A model generated the notes under the pieces. It was not told the DNA's origin. It did not search any database and saw nothing but the letters and a program-made list of their open reading frames with translations. Shown here piece by piece: positions 54,201 to 61,200 of a stretch of DNA of 64,000 nt (position 1 is its first letter; every line of letters starts with the position of its first letter). The stretch is from Puffinus mauretanicus. Lineage: Eukaryota > Chordata > Aves > Procellariiformes > Procellariidae. Position numbers and translations under genes: made by a program. The stretch is taken from contig JAJKFH010000102.1 of the NCBI GenBank assembly GCA_023333565.1, positions 3,224,001-3,288,000 on the forward strand. The letters run 5' to 3'.

Positions 54201-54497
54201 TGGGTGCAGCACCCCCCGCATTTCTGGGTGGGAAGCTCCTTTGCTCTCCCTGAGCTGCTTCCCGGGGCTGTCAGAGGCAAGAGAGGCGAAATCCTGCTTG
54301 TCCTCTTGGAGACCACCTCTGAGCAATCCCAGTACAGGAGCACAGCAGCATCCAGCTTGTGTCCTGCCTTCTTACGTGCTGTGTGTTAATCTAGAGCCAC
54401 GCCTTCTCTATTTTAGAGATACGTTTGGGTTATTTCAAGCCATCTTTAATCTTTCTCTTTCTCAGCAGGTTTGAGACAATTTGAGAAAGAACCGTAG
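23347..54497 (+). CDS. CALD1: Caldesmon, coding span (13 exons; 5' start exon outside window)
   Basis: Caldesmon binds actin, tropomyosin, myosin and calmodulin, inhibits actomyosin ATPase and stabilises actin filaments in smooth muscle and non-muscle cells. The coding exons are 23347-23493, 25066-26086, 26716-26799, 31858-32006, 36818-37073, 38695-38835, 46040-46083, 46175-46253, 48531-48668, 49645-49740, 52349-52432, 52758-52791 and 54469-54497. Every junction is GT/AG and the phases join without a break: 2302 nt, of which the first completes a codon from a missing exon, then 766 codons and TAG. Order in the protein: N-terminal myosin/calmodulin region, charged central helix (long form only), tropomyosin-binding coiled coil, and C-terminal actin/calmodulin domain. 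The residues agree closely with chicken caldesmon as I remember it. The start exons (tissue-specific in other vertebrates) were not found, so the gene is 5' partial here. Confidence 0.97.
23494..25065 (+). other. CALD1: CALD1 intron
   Basis: A GT...AG intron of 1572 bp. The 3' end carries a run of T at 25030-25039 and the acceptor TTTTATGTAG. No further exon or repeat is recognised. Confidence 0.9.
25066..25468 (+). CDS. CALD1: CALD1 exon, part 'a' common to short and long forms
   Basis: The AG| acceptor at 25065 joins in frame (Ser codon AG+T). The segment encodes 134 residues: VAEEETKR, a Thr/Gly insert, then the conserved block LLERLARREERRQKRLQEAL and EIEETETVTKSYQRN, ending EENQ. A donor AATCAG|GTAGAT lies exactly at the position where the non-muscle form of chicken and human caldesmon splices to the next exon (phase 0). 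Using it skips the smooth-muscle segment and joins to GEEKEV at 26716. Confidence 0.93.
25469..26086 (+). CDS. CALD1: CALD1 exon, part 'b': smooth-muscle (h-caldesmon) central helix
   Basis: An extension of 206 codons ending at donor AAACAG|GTACAG, phase 0. It encodes the long single alpha-helical spacer of h-caldesmon: almost only Glu, Lys, Ala and Arg, with repeats of the type AEEEKRAAEERERAK. In other vertebrates inclusion is restricted to differentiated smooth muscle and places the myosin- and actin-binding ends far apart. The DNA is strongly purine-rich on the + strand. In mammalian CALD1, purine-rich repeats here act as exonic splicing enhancers, so the repeats may serve both protein and splicing. 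Confidence 0.93.
25748..25966 (+). repeat. CALD1: 45-bp coding tandem repeats in the h-caldesmon segment
   Basis: Units at 25748-25792, 25793-25837, 25838-25882 and 25883-25927, plus a shortened unit 25928-25966. Each full unit encodes 15 residues, AEEEKRAAEERERAK or a variant with A for E or K for R. A more diverged unit (AEEEKKAAEEKQK) precedes them. Confidence 0.95.
26087..26715 (+). other. CALD1: CALD1 intron with purine-rich acceptor
   Basis: The intron is 629 bp. The 3' end is unusual: the 30 bases before the AG at 26714-26715 are mainly A, with no polypyrimidine tract. A block at 26390-26660 is G/A-rich with repeated GATGTGG-like words; open frames there are unrelated to known proteins. 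Confidence 0.8.
26716..26799 (+). CDS. CALD1: CALD1 exon, 28 codons
   Basis: It encodes GEEKEVTVEAKKEKLPDEKL followed by RPTSKKDQ and matches the caldesmon segment after the central helix; human also has Gly at the first position. The donor is CAG|GTAACT. The reading frame, family match and phase 0 at both ends fix the boundaries, although the acceptor ACAAAG|GGG lacks pyrimidines. No other AG within 40 bases gives an open frame. Confidence 0.88.
27189..27258. repeat. Compound microsatellite (AAT)n-(ATC)n
   Basis: About 13 AAT units pass directly into about 10 ATC units. Read in frame it gives poly-Asn/poly-His, which is not a protein. Confidence 0.97.
27965..27983. repeat. Short perfect palindrome
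   Basis: CTAGAGTAA-G-TTACTCTAG: 9-bp arms around one central base. There is no T-run after it and no known role. Confidence 0.6.
29063..29072. promoter_or_regulatory. CArG-box match (possible SRF site)
   Basis: CCAAATAAGG fits CC(A/T)6GG exactly. Caldesmon is an SRF/myocardin target, so an intronic site is plausible. About four such matches are expected by chance in 64 kb at even base composition, so support is weak. Confidence 0.25.
31795..31828. repeat. (GTTT)n low-complexity tract before exon
   Basis: Five GTTT units and a T-rich tail, 30-60 bases before the acceptor at 31857. It may contribute to the pyrimidine tract. Confidence 0.9.
31858..32006 (+). CDS. CALD1: CALD1 exon, 49 codons + 2 nt
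   Basis: Acceptor CCTGAGCAG, donor TTTGG|GTAAGT. It encodes VKDDKDKGKAPKEEMKSIWD, continues through VPEQKAQNGERE and ends STENAF plus two bases of Gly. It is close to chicken caldesmon; human has MDRKKGF in place of IWDRKKGV. It belongs to the linker before the tropomyosin-binding coiled coil. Confidence 0.95.
32081..32212. repeat. Local direct repeat, copy 1
   Basis: It shares about 90 percent identity by eye with 33280-33412, including exact blocks CAGCAGAGGCTCTAGTGTTC and TATTTTCTAATGAACTGCCC. Similarity stops abruptly on both sides. Confidence 0.92.
33280..33412. repeat. Local direct repeat, copy 2
   Basis: Same orientation as 32081-32212, offset by 1.2 kb. It differs by scattered substitutions and single-base indels (for example GGGTTGTTAGG against GGGTTGTAGG). 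I do not recognise it as a known avian repeat family. Confidence 0.92.
36818..37073 (+). CDS. CALD1: CALD1 exon: tropomyosin-binding coiled coil
   Basis: Acceptor TTTGCCAG, donor GAG|GTAAGT. The first base completes Gly; 85 codons follow. It starts RSNLKGTANAEEAK, then QVEAGKRLEDQRRRRGE, EFEKLKEKQQEAAAELDELK and KILEEEEQKKKQEEAERK. The Glu/Lys/Arg-rich heptad pattern corresponds to the region that resembles troponin T and binds tropomyosin. Codon use is more GC-rich than in the neighbouring exons. The open frame upstream to 36732 is intron. Confidence 0.95.
37074..38694 (+). other. CALD1: CALD1 intron
   Basis: 1621 bp, donor GTAAGT, acceptor TATTTTTTAAG. Nothing else is recognised. Confidence 0.9.
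38695..38835 (+). CDS. CALD1: CALD1 exon, 47 codons
   Basis: Phase 0 at both ends. It encodes EEKRRMKEEIERRRAEAAEK, then RQKMPEDGVSEDKKPFKCFS and PKGSSLK. The single Cys in KCFSPKGSSLK is the conserved C-terminal-region cysteine of caldesmon. Donor AAG|GTAACC. Confidence 0.96.
38836..46039 (+). other. CALD1: CALD1 intron (longest within the coding part)
   Basis: 7204 bp. It includes an 18-base T run at 41658-41675 and a small CpG-containing patch at about 44625-44720. No conserved reading frame is recognised. It ends with TTTCTCTCTTTTCTAG. Confidence 0.9.
46040..46083 (+). CDS. CALD1: CALD1 exon, 14 codons + 2 nt
   Basis: It encodes IEERAEFLNKSAQK, start of the C-terminal actin-binding domain. 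It ends AG|GTAAAG, joining to T at 46175 to make Ser. A 91-bp intron follows. Confidence 0.95.
46175..46253 (+). CDS. CALD1: CALD1 exon, 26 codons
   Basis: Acceptor TGCTTCCTGCAG. It encodes GMKPTHTTAVVSKIDSRLEQ then YTSAIE, the strongly conserved VSKIDSRLEQYTSA block. Donor GAG|GTAAGT, phase 0. Confidence 0.96.
46254..48530 (+). other. CALD1: CALD1 intron
   Basis: 2277 bp, acceptor TTCTTCTGCAG. An open frame at 46448-46672 reads out of intron sequence and matches nothing known to me. Confidence 0.9.
48531..48668 (+). CDS. CALD1: CALD1 exon: calmodulin/actin-binding segment A
   Basis: 46 codons: GTKAARPAKPAASDLPVPAE, then GVRNIKSMWEKGNVFSSPSG and TGTPNK. MWEKGNVFSS is the first calmodulin-binding site (site A) of the caldesmon C-terminus, with the Trp needed for calmodulin contact. 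The Ser-Pro and Thr-Pro pairs are in positions used by proline-directed kinases in the family. Donor AAG|GTATGT. Confidence 0.97.
48669..49644 (+). other. CALD1: CALD1 intron
   Basis: 976 bp, acceptor TATTATTTTGCAG. No other feature is recognised. Confidence 0.9.
49645..49740 (+). CDS. CALD1: CALD1 exon, 32 codons
   Basis: It encodes ETAGLKVGVSSRINEWLTKT, then PESNKSPAPKPS. SRINEWL is a conserved actin-binding motif, and the Ser-Pro in NKSPAPKP corresponds to a known ERK phosphorylation site. Donor TCT|GTGAGT. The frame stays open for 65 more codons into the intron. Confidence 0.96.
49741..52348 (+). other. CALD1: CALD1 intron
   Basis: 2608 bp. It contains a two-copy 27-bp tandem repeat at 51169-51222. 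The acceptor AATTTAAAAATACAG has only a weak pyrimidine tract. Confidence 0.9.
51169..51222. repeat. 27-bp tandem duplication
   Basis: Copies 51169-51195 and 51196-51222 differ at 2 of 27 positions (core TTTTGTGATAA.GTCCACTGCA). Confidence 0.95.
52349..52432 (+). CDS. CALD1: CALD1 exon: calmodulin-binding site B and poly-Ser
   Basis: 28 codons: DLKPGDVSGKRNLWEKQSVE, then K and six Ser in a row (TCT repeated, 52412-52429), then K. NLWEKQSV is the second calmodulin-binding site. Donor AAG|GTAACA, phase 0. The Ser tract replaces the PAASSS of chicken. Confidence 0.96.
52433..52757 (+). other. CALD1: CALD1 intron
   Basis: 325 bp, acceptor TTCTTCAAACAG. Nothing else is seen. Confidence 0.9.
52758..52791 (+). 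CDS. CALD1: CALD1 penultimate coding exon, 11 codons + 1 nt
   Basis: It encodes VSAMGKKSETN and one base of Gly, matching the avian C-terminal extension VTATGKKSETN. Donor G|GTAAGT. Mammalian caldesmon ends differently (SPTKV type), so this tail supports an avian origin. Confidence 0.92.
52792..54468 (+). other. CALD1: Last CALD1 intron with CpG-rich block
   Basis: 1677 bp. The part 53890-54270 is GC- and CpG-rich (listed separately). The acceptor is a tandem CAGCAG. Confidence 0.88.
53890..54270. other. CpG-rich block (possible small CpG island)
   Basis: Many CpG dinucleotides appear in this otherwise AT-rich gene, with words such as CAGCGGCAGCGCTG and CCGCCGAG and a duplicated CAGTCTTGCCGTGG at 54089 and 54108. 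No recognised reading frame. It could be an intragenic CpG island with regulatory activity, or a remnant of GC-rich inserted DNA. Confidence 0.5.
54469..54497 (+). CDS. CALD1: CALD1 last coding exon and stop
   Basis: Two bases complete Gly, then LRQFEKEP and TAG (54495-54497). This is identical to the chicken caldesmon C-terminus as I remember it. The acceptor is TTTCTCAGCAG, a NAGNAG pair; use of the upstream AG (after 54465) would insert one Ala before the Gly. Confidence 0.95.
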
Positions 54498-55672
54498 AAG
54501 GCCACTAAAGACGCTGGACCAATCAGTTGGGGGGAAAAAAAAAAAGGAAAAAGTGCTAAATTGTTCTTTTTATATTTATGTTTATTTACCAAAATGTCTT
54601 TTTGCATTATCCCAGTTAAAACCATGTATATTAGCACTGTATTTAATAATCAGTCTAGACATTCATCATAATAGTACTGCCTTTGCACAAGAGCCTTTAT
54701 TCCTAAAGAAACCCATGCTGTGAAATATATAGACTCTCCTACTGATAGTCATAAATAACTATGTATCTGAACAGTGATTTCAACTGGCATAAGAGGTCAA
54801 CCCAAAATGCACGTAAAGTGAAATTGCTTAAGAAAGGTGTGCAGTAAACCTATAAAAACAATGGTTACTTTTGTAATACAGAAGTCTTTCTTTCTGCACT
54901 TTAGACTAAGGCATGGAAGAAATATCTTTAGTTGACAATGTAATATTTTCTGTAAGTTGCCCATGTCATGAGAAATACTGCATCAATAACGTGTTTTAAT
55001 TTTTTTGTTTTGTACTTTTTTTAAGTATCAATTTTTCCATTCTAGTTTAAGTTAATACCTAAATTTGGATGATTATGTTAGCTGACAGCGGTACTGATAT
55101 TTCTTTTTGTTGTTAGTGACTAGTAATTGAATGCAATTTAGAATATATACACACATAGCTTTAAAAAGTTTAGCCTAAAGGCACTACTAATGGTAGAATG
55201 CTTTAATACGTGCTAGAGTATTATATTTAGTAATAAACATACATAATTAGCCAATATCACAGCTTAAAAAAATAAAGACAAAATCACACACTTTTCTATA
55301 GTAAAATTTCATAATTGCCATTAGAGGTATGGTAAGATAAGTATTAAAAAATTTTAAATGTCAGTTGCCCAGTAATGGGTAATTAAAAAGAAAGTATAGT
55401 TTTTAAAAGAGGAAAAGGTAAGGTTATAGAGGGTCAAAAATAGGTCACTTGTATAAAACATTGTAGTTTAATTTATATGAAACTACCATAATTAAAAAGA
55501 AAAAAAAACTAAACACCGTTGGAGCTTGTTTCAAATGACTGTACACTAAATCTTGCCATCCATCAGTGCCGTACACTAAGTCCACCTAAAATGAAGTAAA
55601 CCTCTATCTTTATAGTGCTTCTTCTTAACTCTCTCTCCCGAATATCTTATTTACATTACAGATGTTTTCATT

Positions 55673-55680
55673 TGTATATA
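55673..55680 (+). promoter_or_regulatory. Possible Pumilio response element in 3' UTR
   Basis: TGTATATA fits UGUANAUA, the RNA motif bound by Pumilio proteins. One such match in an AT-rich UTR can be chance. Confidence 0.3.
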
Positions 55681-56081
55681 GTAAACACATGGCTATAAGA
55701 CGTCAGCTTGGTTTGAATTTACATGCCATACAGTTTAGCATTTACATCCTACAGTGTATGGGTGGCATAAACTGAGCAACTGAAGTAGCCCCTGAGCACG
55801 TTGTTAAGAGCTTTGTTTTGCATCGGAACTACCAGGATCTCCCTTTTCACCACTTCCATCTCTTACAGCATCTGACTTCTTCCTAAAGAAGAATAATGTT
55901 ATATTTCAACCCAAAGATGAGCTCCCTCGCTTGGCTGAAACATCTTGTTTACATATAGAGATGCACGTAGTTATCTGTAGGGGGTGAAACTGTGCCTGAC
56001 ATTGTCTATGAGTTGTCATGTTTTTTGTTTGGGGGTTTTGTAAACACTCCTCTGAGTCTTTCAAATACATCCGATAGCTGC

Positions 56082-56087
56082 AATAAA
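56082..56087 (+). terminator. CALD1: Probable CALD1 polyadenylation signal
   Basis: AATAAA, with cleavage expected 10-30 bases on. It is the most distal candidate before another AATAAA at 56128-56133. Confidence 0.5.
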
Positions 56088-56105
56088 AATTATTTGTTCA
56101 AACAA

Positions 56106-57740
56106 TGTATTCTGAAACTGCATCCACAATAAATGGAATATTTCCATCAGCAGCCCTGTGTTTGTTAATGAGTAGGTACAAGCTAGTTGTTGTAACTGGG
56201 ATAGGAATCATGTTAAGGCTGTGTAAAATAAGGTATCATTGCAAAGAACCTCAAAGAATGTCTCTCCTGGTGTACTATCCTACACCAGACAGCCAAGTCG
56301 TAAAATCAGCAGCTTTAACCTACATATTCTTAAGGAAAAAAAAGAAATCTTAATTGTTATGCCTTTCAGTACAAGACAGGAGCTGTGCATCATCCAGAAG
56401 TCAGCGTGCTCAATGAAGTAGGTTCTGACCTAGCAGCATAGCTGTCTGCTTTCCCGCTTTGAAAAACGTTCTCGGTGTGAGAGCCGTCGTATTTCTTCTG
56501 TCTGCCTCGGTGGGATGTGCTTCCAGGCTTGGATGATCGGGGGGAGCTGCTGGCTTTCCCGTTGTCCTCCTATCCCTTTCATTTTTTCTCTAACGGCAGC
56601 ACAGCACGTTAACGCCCTGCTTTAACCGGGCCATGGTCATCTGAAAGAGGCCCCCCAGGCTGCTGCCAGCTCCATGGGGAAGCACTGGGAAGGCTGCAGC
56701 CAGCGCAGCTTTCTGAACCGCTGGGGGAGAAATAATCCGATGCTGCCTAATTTAACCTGAAAAGAGCTTGTATGCTTGCAAGCGTGCCTGTTCTCCTGCC
56801 TTGTACTGACCAACTACGTTGCTACATTCCTCTGCAATCTTTGCTGAAGTGAGGCTTTTCCTTCTTGATGTAGGTAAGTTTCTTTTGCTCCTGGTTATTG
56901 CCTTTTCTGAGAGCGTGGAAGCGAGCTGGGCACAACTGGTTTTACTTGTAGGAAATACTGTAAAGTGGTGCAGTCATGGTTTGCTCCCACCAGCTGGCAT
57001 TACCTCCTGGCAGAATTTGCCAAAGACAAATCCTGGTGGCTGAATCAGCAGCACTGCAAGTTTTTTTGGTGTTTCAATACCGTGGTGAGGTGATGATTTT
57101 TCCGATGATACCAGATTGTCACCTTAGCTTCTGATCATGCTTTCCTGCAGCTCACTCAGCATCCGAGCCAGACTTTCTCGTCAGTGTGCAGAATGCCACA
57201 AAACAGCCTTTTTCAAGCCTGCCTTTGCATTACCCATCTGAAAATACCTTAAAGCAATTGTGAGTCTACCTCAGGTTTGCTTTGGTGTTTTTAAAGAAAA
57301 GTTTTTCTATGTTTTCCTTAGATAAAGCCAACCCTTGTCTGGATATATTGTTCTGAATGCTGCCAGCAGAGGTGCAAAAATCTAATTTTGTGTTTGAAAC
57401 TTCAGGTAGCCCTTATGTTTGGCTGGGTGTATTTTGATGTGTATTATCACTGCATATGATGCTGTCTTCAACTTTTCACCTCTTATCACACAAGAGTTCA
57501 ATTTCTAGTTGTCCGGAGGGAGGGCTACGTGGAGTAATAGGTACAACTTTATTCTTTAGGTTCTAGCTAGAGCACGATCCTCTTTGATGCGTAAGTCACA
57601 AAGTAGTCTCTATCTATTGTCCTTGTACAGGAATTATAAAAGCTCATTTCTATCTGTATTAAAATTTAAAAAAACAGACTTCAGGCATGTTTTATAACTT
57701 ATTGTATGAAACAATTTAAGCACTACACTGATTAAGTTTT
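56106..57740. other. Intergenic region between convergent genes
   Basis: About 1.6 kb between the inferred 3' ends of CALD1 and the AKR1B gene. 56430-56720 is moderately GC-rich with scattered CpGs. No RNA gene, coding frame or known mobile element is recognised. Confidence 0.6.
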
Positions 57741-58205
57741 GTTGTTATTCAAACTTTATTCATATAAAATATTAAAGCATTAGAGATTCACAGTATAAAA
57801 ATCACAACTATGTAAAAAGCAAAGTAATTAAAGACAGCATTCCTTGACAGCAATTCATGAGCCAGTATGACTGACCGCACTGGAAATAACATATAAAAAA
57901 ATCTTGTAACCAACCAAAGTTTTTTGTTAAACATGTCTTTAATTAAGGAAGACAAGGAAAAAAGGAAATGAAGAGACGTTGTCTTTCTACTACTAATCAA
58001 AACCAGATTTCTGTTAACCATCATAACAAAGGACCCATCCCTATTGATGCATTTTTATACCACCTATGGTCTCCTCCTAAAAAAGGAGGACAAGTAACTA
58101 CTCCTAATGATTGTCAAGTACAGAAGAACTCATCAAGACTAAGCTACAGCGTACGTCTTCTAATCTGGAAGGAGTTACTCGGAGGTCTCGCAGAAACCAC
58201 TGGTA
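57741..58205 (-). other. 3' UTR of the AKR1B gene
   Basis: AT-rich sequence downstream of the stop on the - strand, ending after AATAAA (57760-57755 on the - strand). The exact cleavage point is inferred. Confidence 0.65.
57755..57760 (-). terminator. Polyadenylation signal of the AKR1B gene
   Basis: TTTATT on the + strand, i.e. AATAAA on the - strand, about 450 bases after the stop codon. Confidence 0.6.
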
Positions 58206-58248
58206 TTAATATTCTGCTTTGAATGGGTAGTCCTTGTGATTGACAGCT
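58206..58248 (-). CDS. AKR1B last coding exon
   Basis: One base completes Pro, then [13 protein letters not shown] and TAA (58208-58206). Acceptor CTCTTTTCAG; an AG two bases further would break the frame. The human AKR1B1 end is TSHKDYPFHEEF and AKR1B10 ends DYPFNAEY. Confidence 0.93.
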
Positions 58249-61200
58249 CTGAAAAGAGAAAGAACTGGTTATTTAAGTATTGTAGAAAGTATCTTCAGCA
58301 GCATTTCCCTACTGCAGTCTCCCTCCTTCACCGCCAATGTACTGAAGTTTTGCTGCTGTCATTAATTTGAACACAGGCTTGTGAACAAGCACGTGCAACA
58401 CCAAGATGCTGAAGGGAATGCCCTGAATGAATCTCCCTCCTGACATGTCAGTTCCAGGACATGTCTTGTTGCCTGGGGTCCAGGCTTTAAGATATGAGCT
58501 CTCCCTGGTTGTGGTCATGTCGGTTTTCAAGATATGGGGGATGAAAATACATATAGAGATAGGCCTAGTGGATAATAAGGAACATACGGGAGCACTGGAA
58601 CTGCCCTCCAGTTCCTGTTAAAGCTGAGGATGACATCCATCTCCTTTTCAGACAGTTCAAAGTCAAACACCTAGCAGGGGGGAAAAAAAAAAGTAAGCCC
58701 CTTTTTACATAGGTTCATGAGTAGTTAGCTACTAAGCGTGCTTCATGCATTTATGACTTGAGGTAGGAACATACTGCATCCACACTAAGCATGCTCAAGA
58801 AATCCTCTTATTTCTCAAATACCAATTTGCCCTTGAAGTAATCAAGACAGTCCTTTTCTCTCTAAGGCGCTGTTCATAGCAGTGTCTTATAGTTCCAGGT
58901 GGTTGAGTGCAAACACCACTGCAGTTTGTGTTGTAATGCACAGACAGAAAACTTAAGGTGCTAGGGATGGATTACTTGATGCATCACAAATACTGGAACC
59001 AGCAATAAATATTTCTGCTACAACAGAGGACTACTGGGTACCAACTGCAAATAGTTGTCTCACAGTTAATCAATCATCTAAGAATTCTTGCTAGTGGTTC
59101 ACAGGAGAAATAAGTCCAAAACGTAGCAGCATGAATTGAAAGTAACACAGAGATATCATCTAAGATGCCAGGCCTTATGAGCAAACATCCAGCTGAACTT
59201 CCCTGCCAAGGGGCACCACGGCCTCAAAGTGAGACATAAACCATAATGGGTCTGGTGTTTAAAATTTGTTCCATTACACCCTAAAGGGGGGCTCATTAAG
59301 CATCTCCCAGAGGGCAAGTTCAAAGCTGGGACTCCCCTTCCAGGGCAGCAGAGCTTGGACCACCCTGGTGTAACCCATTTCTCTCTTGGCAGGAACGAAA
59401 TGGGACAAACGTTCCCCAGAGAAAAAGTGCGGATGGTTAGATAGCGCTGAGCCCCAATCTTTACATCTCTGCGCTCCCCTTCCAATGCCTCTTAGGTGCT
59501 GCTTGGAAACATGGAGGAGATACAGGTGTGGGTGCCTATCCTGTGTAAAAAGGTGGCAGCAGTCCCAATGGAAACTTCACCTTGATGTTTTCCTCAATAC
59601 GCTGTGGTTTGTCAGACTTGGGAATGACAATCACATCTCTTTGGATAAGAAACCGGATCAGAACCTAGGAAAGGAGGGCAAGAAGGAGATGAACACAGGG
59701 GTACCAAGAAATCTGTTCAAATGCATTTTGTGTTCTCTCTTACCTTTTTTTTTTCCCCATGCACAAACCAATTTCTCTTTCTAGAACCATGTTTACTATT
59801 TGGAAGATTCTACCGGTTTGCATACAGGAGTTTGATGTGTGTCGTGGTTTAATCCCAGCCGGCAACTAAGCACCACACAGCTGCTTGCTCACCCTCCCCC
59901 CCAGTGGGACAGGGGAGAGAATTGGAAGGGCAGAAGTAAGAAAACTTGTGGATTGAGAGAAGAACAGTTTAATACTTGAAATAAAATAACAGCAGCAACA
60001 ATAATAATAAATTGTAATGAAGAGGAAAACAACGAGAGAGAGAGGAACAAAACCCAGGAAAAACAAGTGATGCAGCTGCTCTCCAGCTGCTGACCGACGC
60101 CCAGCCAGTCCCCAAGCAGCAATCGCTGCTCCCTGGCCAACTCCTCCCAGTTTATATTCTGAGCATGACGTCATATGGTATGGAATATCCCTTTAATCAG
60201 TTTGGGTCAGCTGTCCTGGCTGTGCCCCCTCCCAGCTTCTCGTGCACCTGGCAGAGCATGGGAAGCTGAAAAGTCCTTGACTAACATAAGCACCACTTAG
60301 CAACAACTAAAACATCACTGTGTCATCAACATTCTTCTCATACTAAATCCAAAACACAGCACTATACCAGCTACTAGGAAGAAAGTTAACTCTATCCCAG
60401 CAGAAACCAGGACAATGTGCCAGCATTTGCTTGCAGTCCACTGACAACTATAATGGTTTCTGGCCTATGTTGTTTCTACATCCTGGCTTCTCCAGGATTT
60501 GTTTTGTTTTCATTTAGGGTAGGAGGGGGGGAGAAAAATGATGATGGTTCTGGCTTGTGTTCTATGGGCGCTCAGACCAAATGAGCATAATGATACTGCA
60601 GATTATTTTGGGCTCACAGGTAAGTATCTCACCTGGGTTAAGCTTTTTGAAGTCCTTAAAAGGAAAAACATATTTATAGATTTTAAAAGTTTTCCCATCT
60701 CAAAAGAGGACTGTTGCATACAATTTTTTGTCCTGCTCTGCCTATCTTAAAACATGACTATGGTTGATTGCCTGTGAACACGTGGATTGTTTGAAGTGCA
60801 GATTCTGCACACCCTGCGCAAGAACTCATTTGTCCGACTAGCAACTAATAGAGAAAAATTTTCATCTTGAATAATCAAGCAGCTTTCAATGATTCTTTTC
60901 TCTGAGCAAACAGGGAGCGATCAAATACGTCTGCAAATTACAGGGCTTCTCTGAAGAATAGCTTGGCTAACTTAGCTGGAGAAAGGAGTAACAAGTTGGC
61001 TTGATGATTTGTGTAAACCTCGGAGGAAAGGGGTTCTCGGGGAGCAAGCGCTTCTCTCTGGGAGCAGAAGAAATCTCTCTAGGAAGGGGGACACCTGAGG
61101 TCAGCAGGTACCGCTGCTGATCAGCTCCCCCAAAGCTCAGCACTCAAGATCTCTTAGAAAATACCTGATAATTCGTATGAATGCTGGTAAGAACCGGGGC

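Larger units (their letters stand above)
54498..56105 (+). other. CALD1: CALD1 3' UTR (extent inferred)
   Basis: AT-rich DNA after the stop. AATAAA occurs at 55232-55237, 55271-55276 and 56082-56087; the last is followed by a TG-containing stretch suitable for cleavage near 56105. Use of several sites is possible. There are no long open frames and no repeats. Confidence 0.6.

Noticed and set aside
59386..59784. 132-codon + strand frame
   Set aside because: It overlaps an AKR1B exon on the opposite strand and crosses its splice sites; an antisense shadow.
59866..60174. 102-codon - strand frame
   Set aside because: It lies inside the solo LTR and has no resemblance to a retroviral protein; LTRs of this kind do not encode one.
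60654..60663. CArG-like CCTTAAAAGG in an AKR1B intron
   Set aside because: Expected by chance a few times per window and without a smooth-muscle context for this gene.
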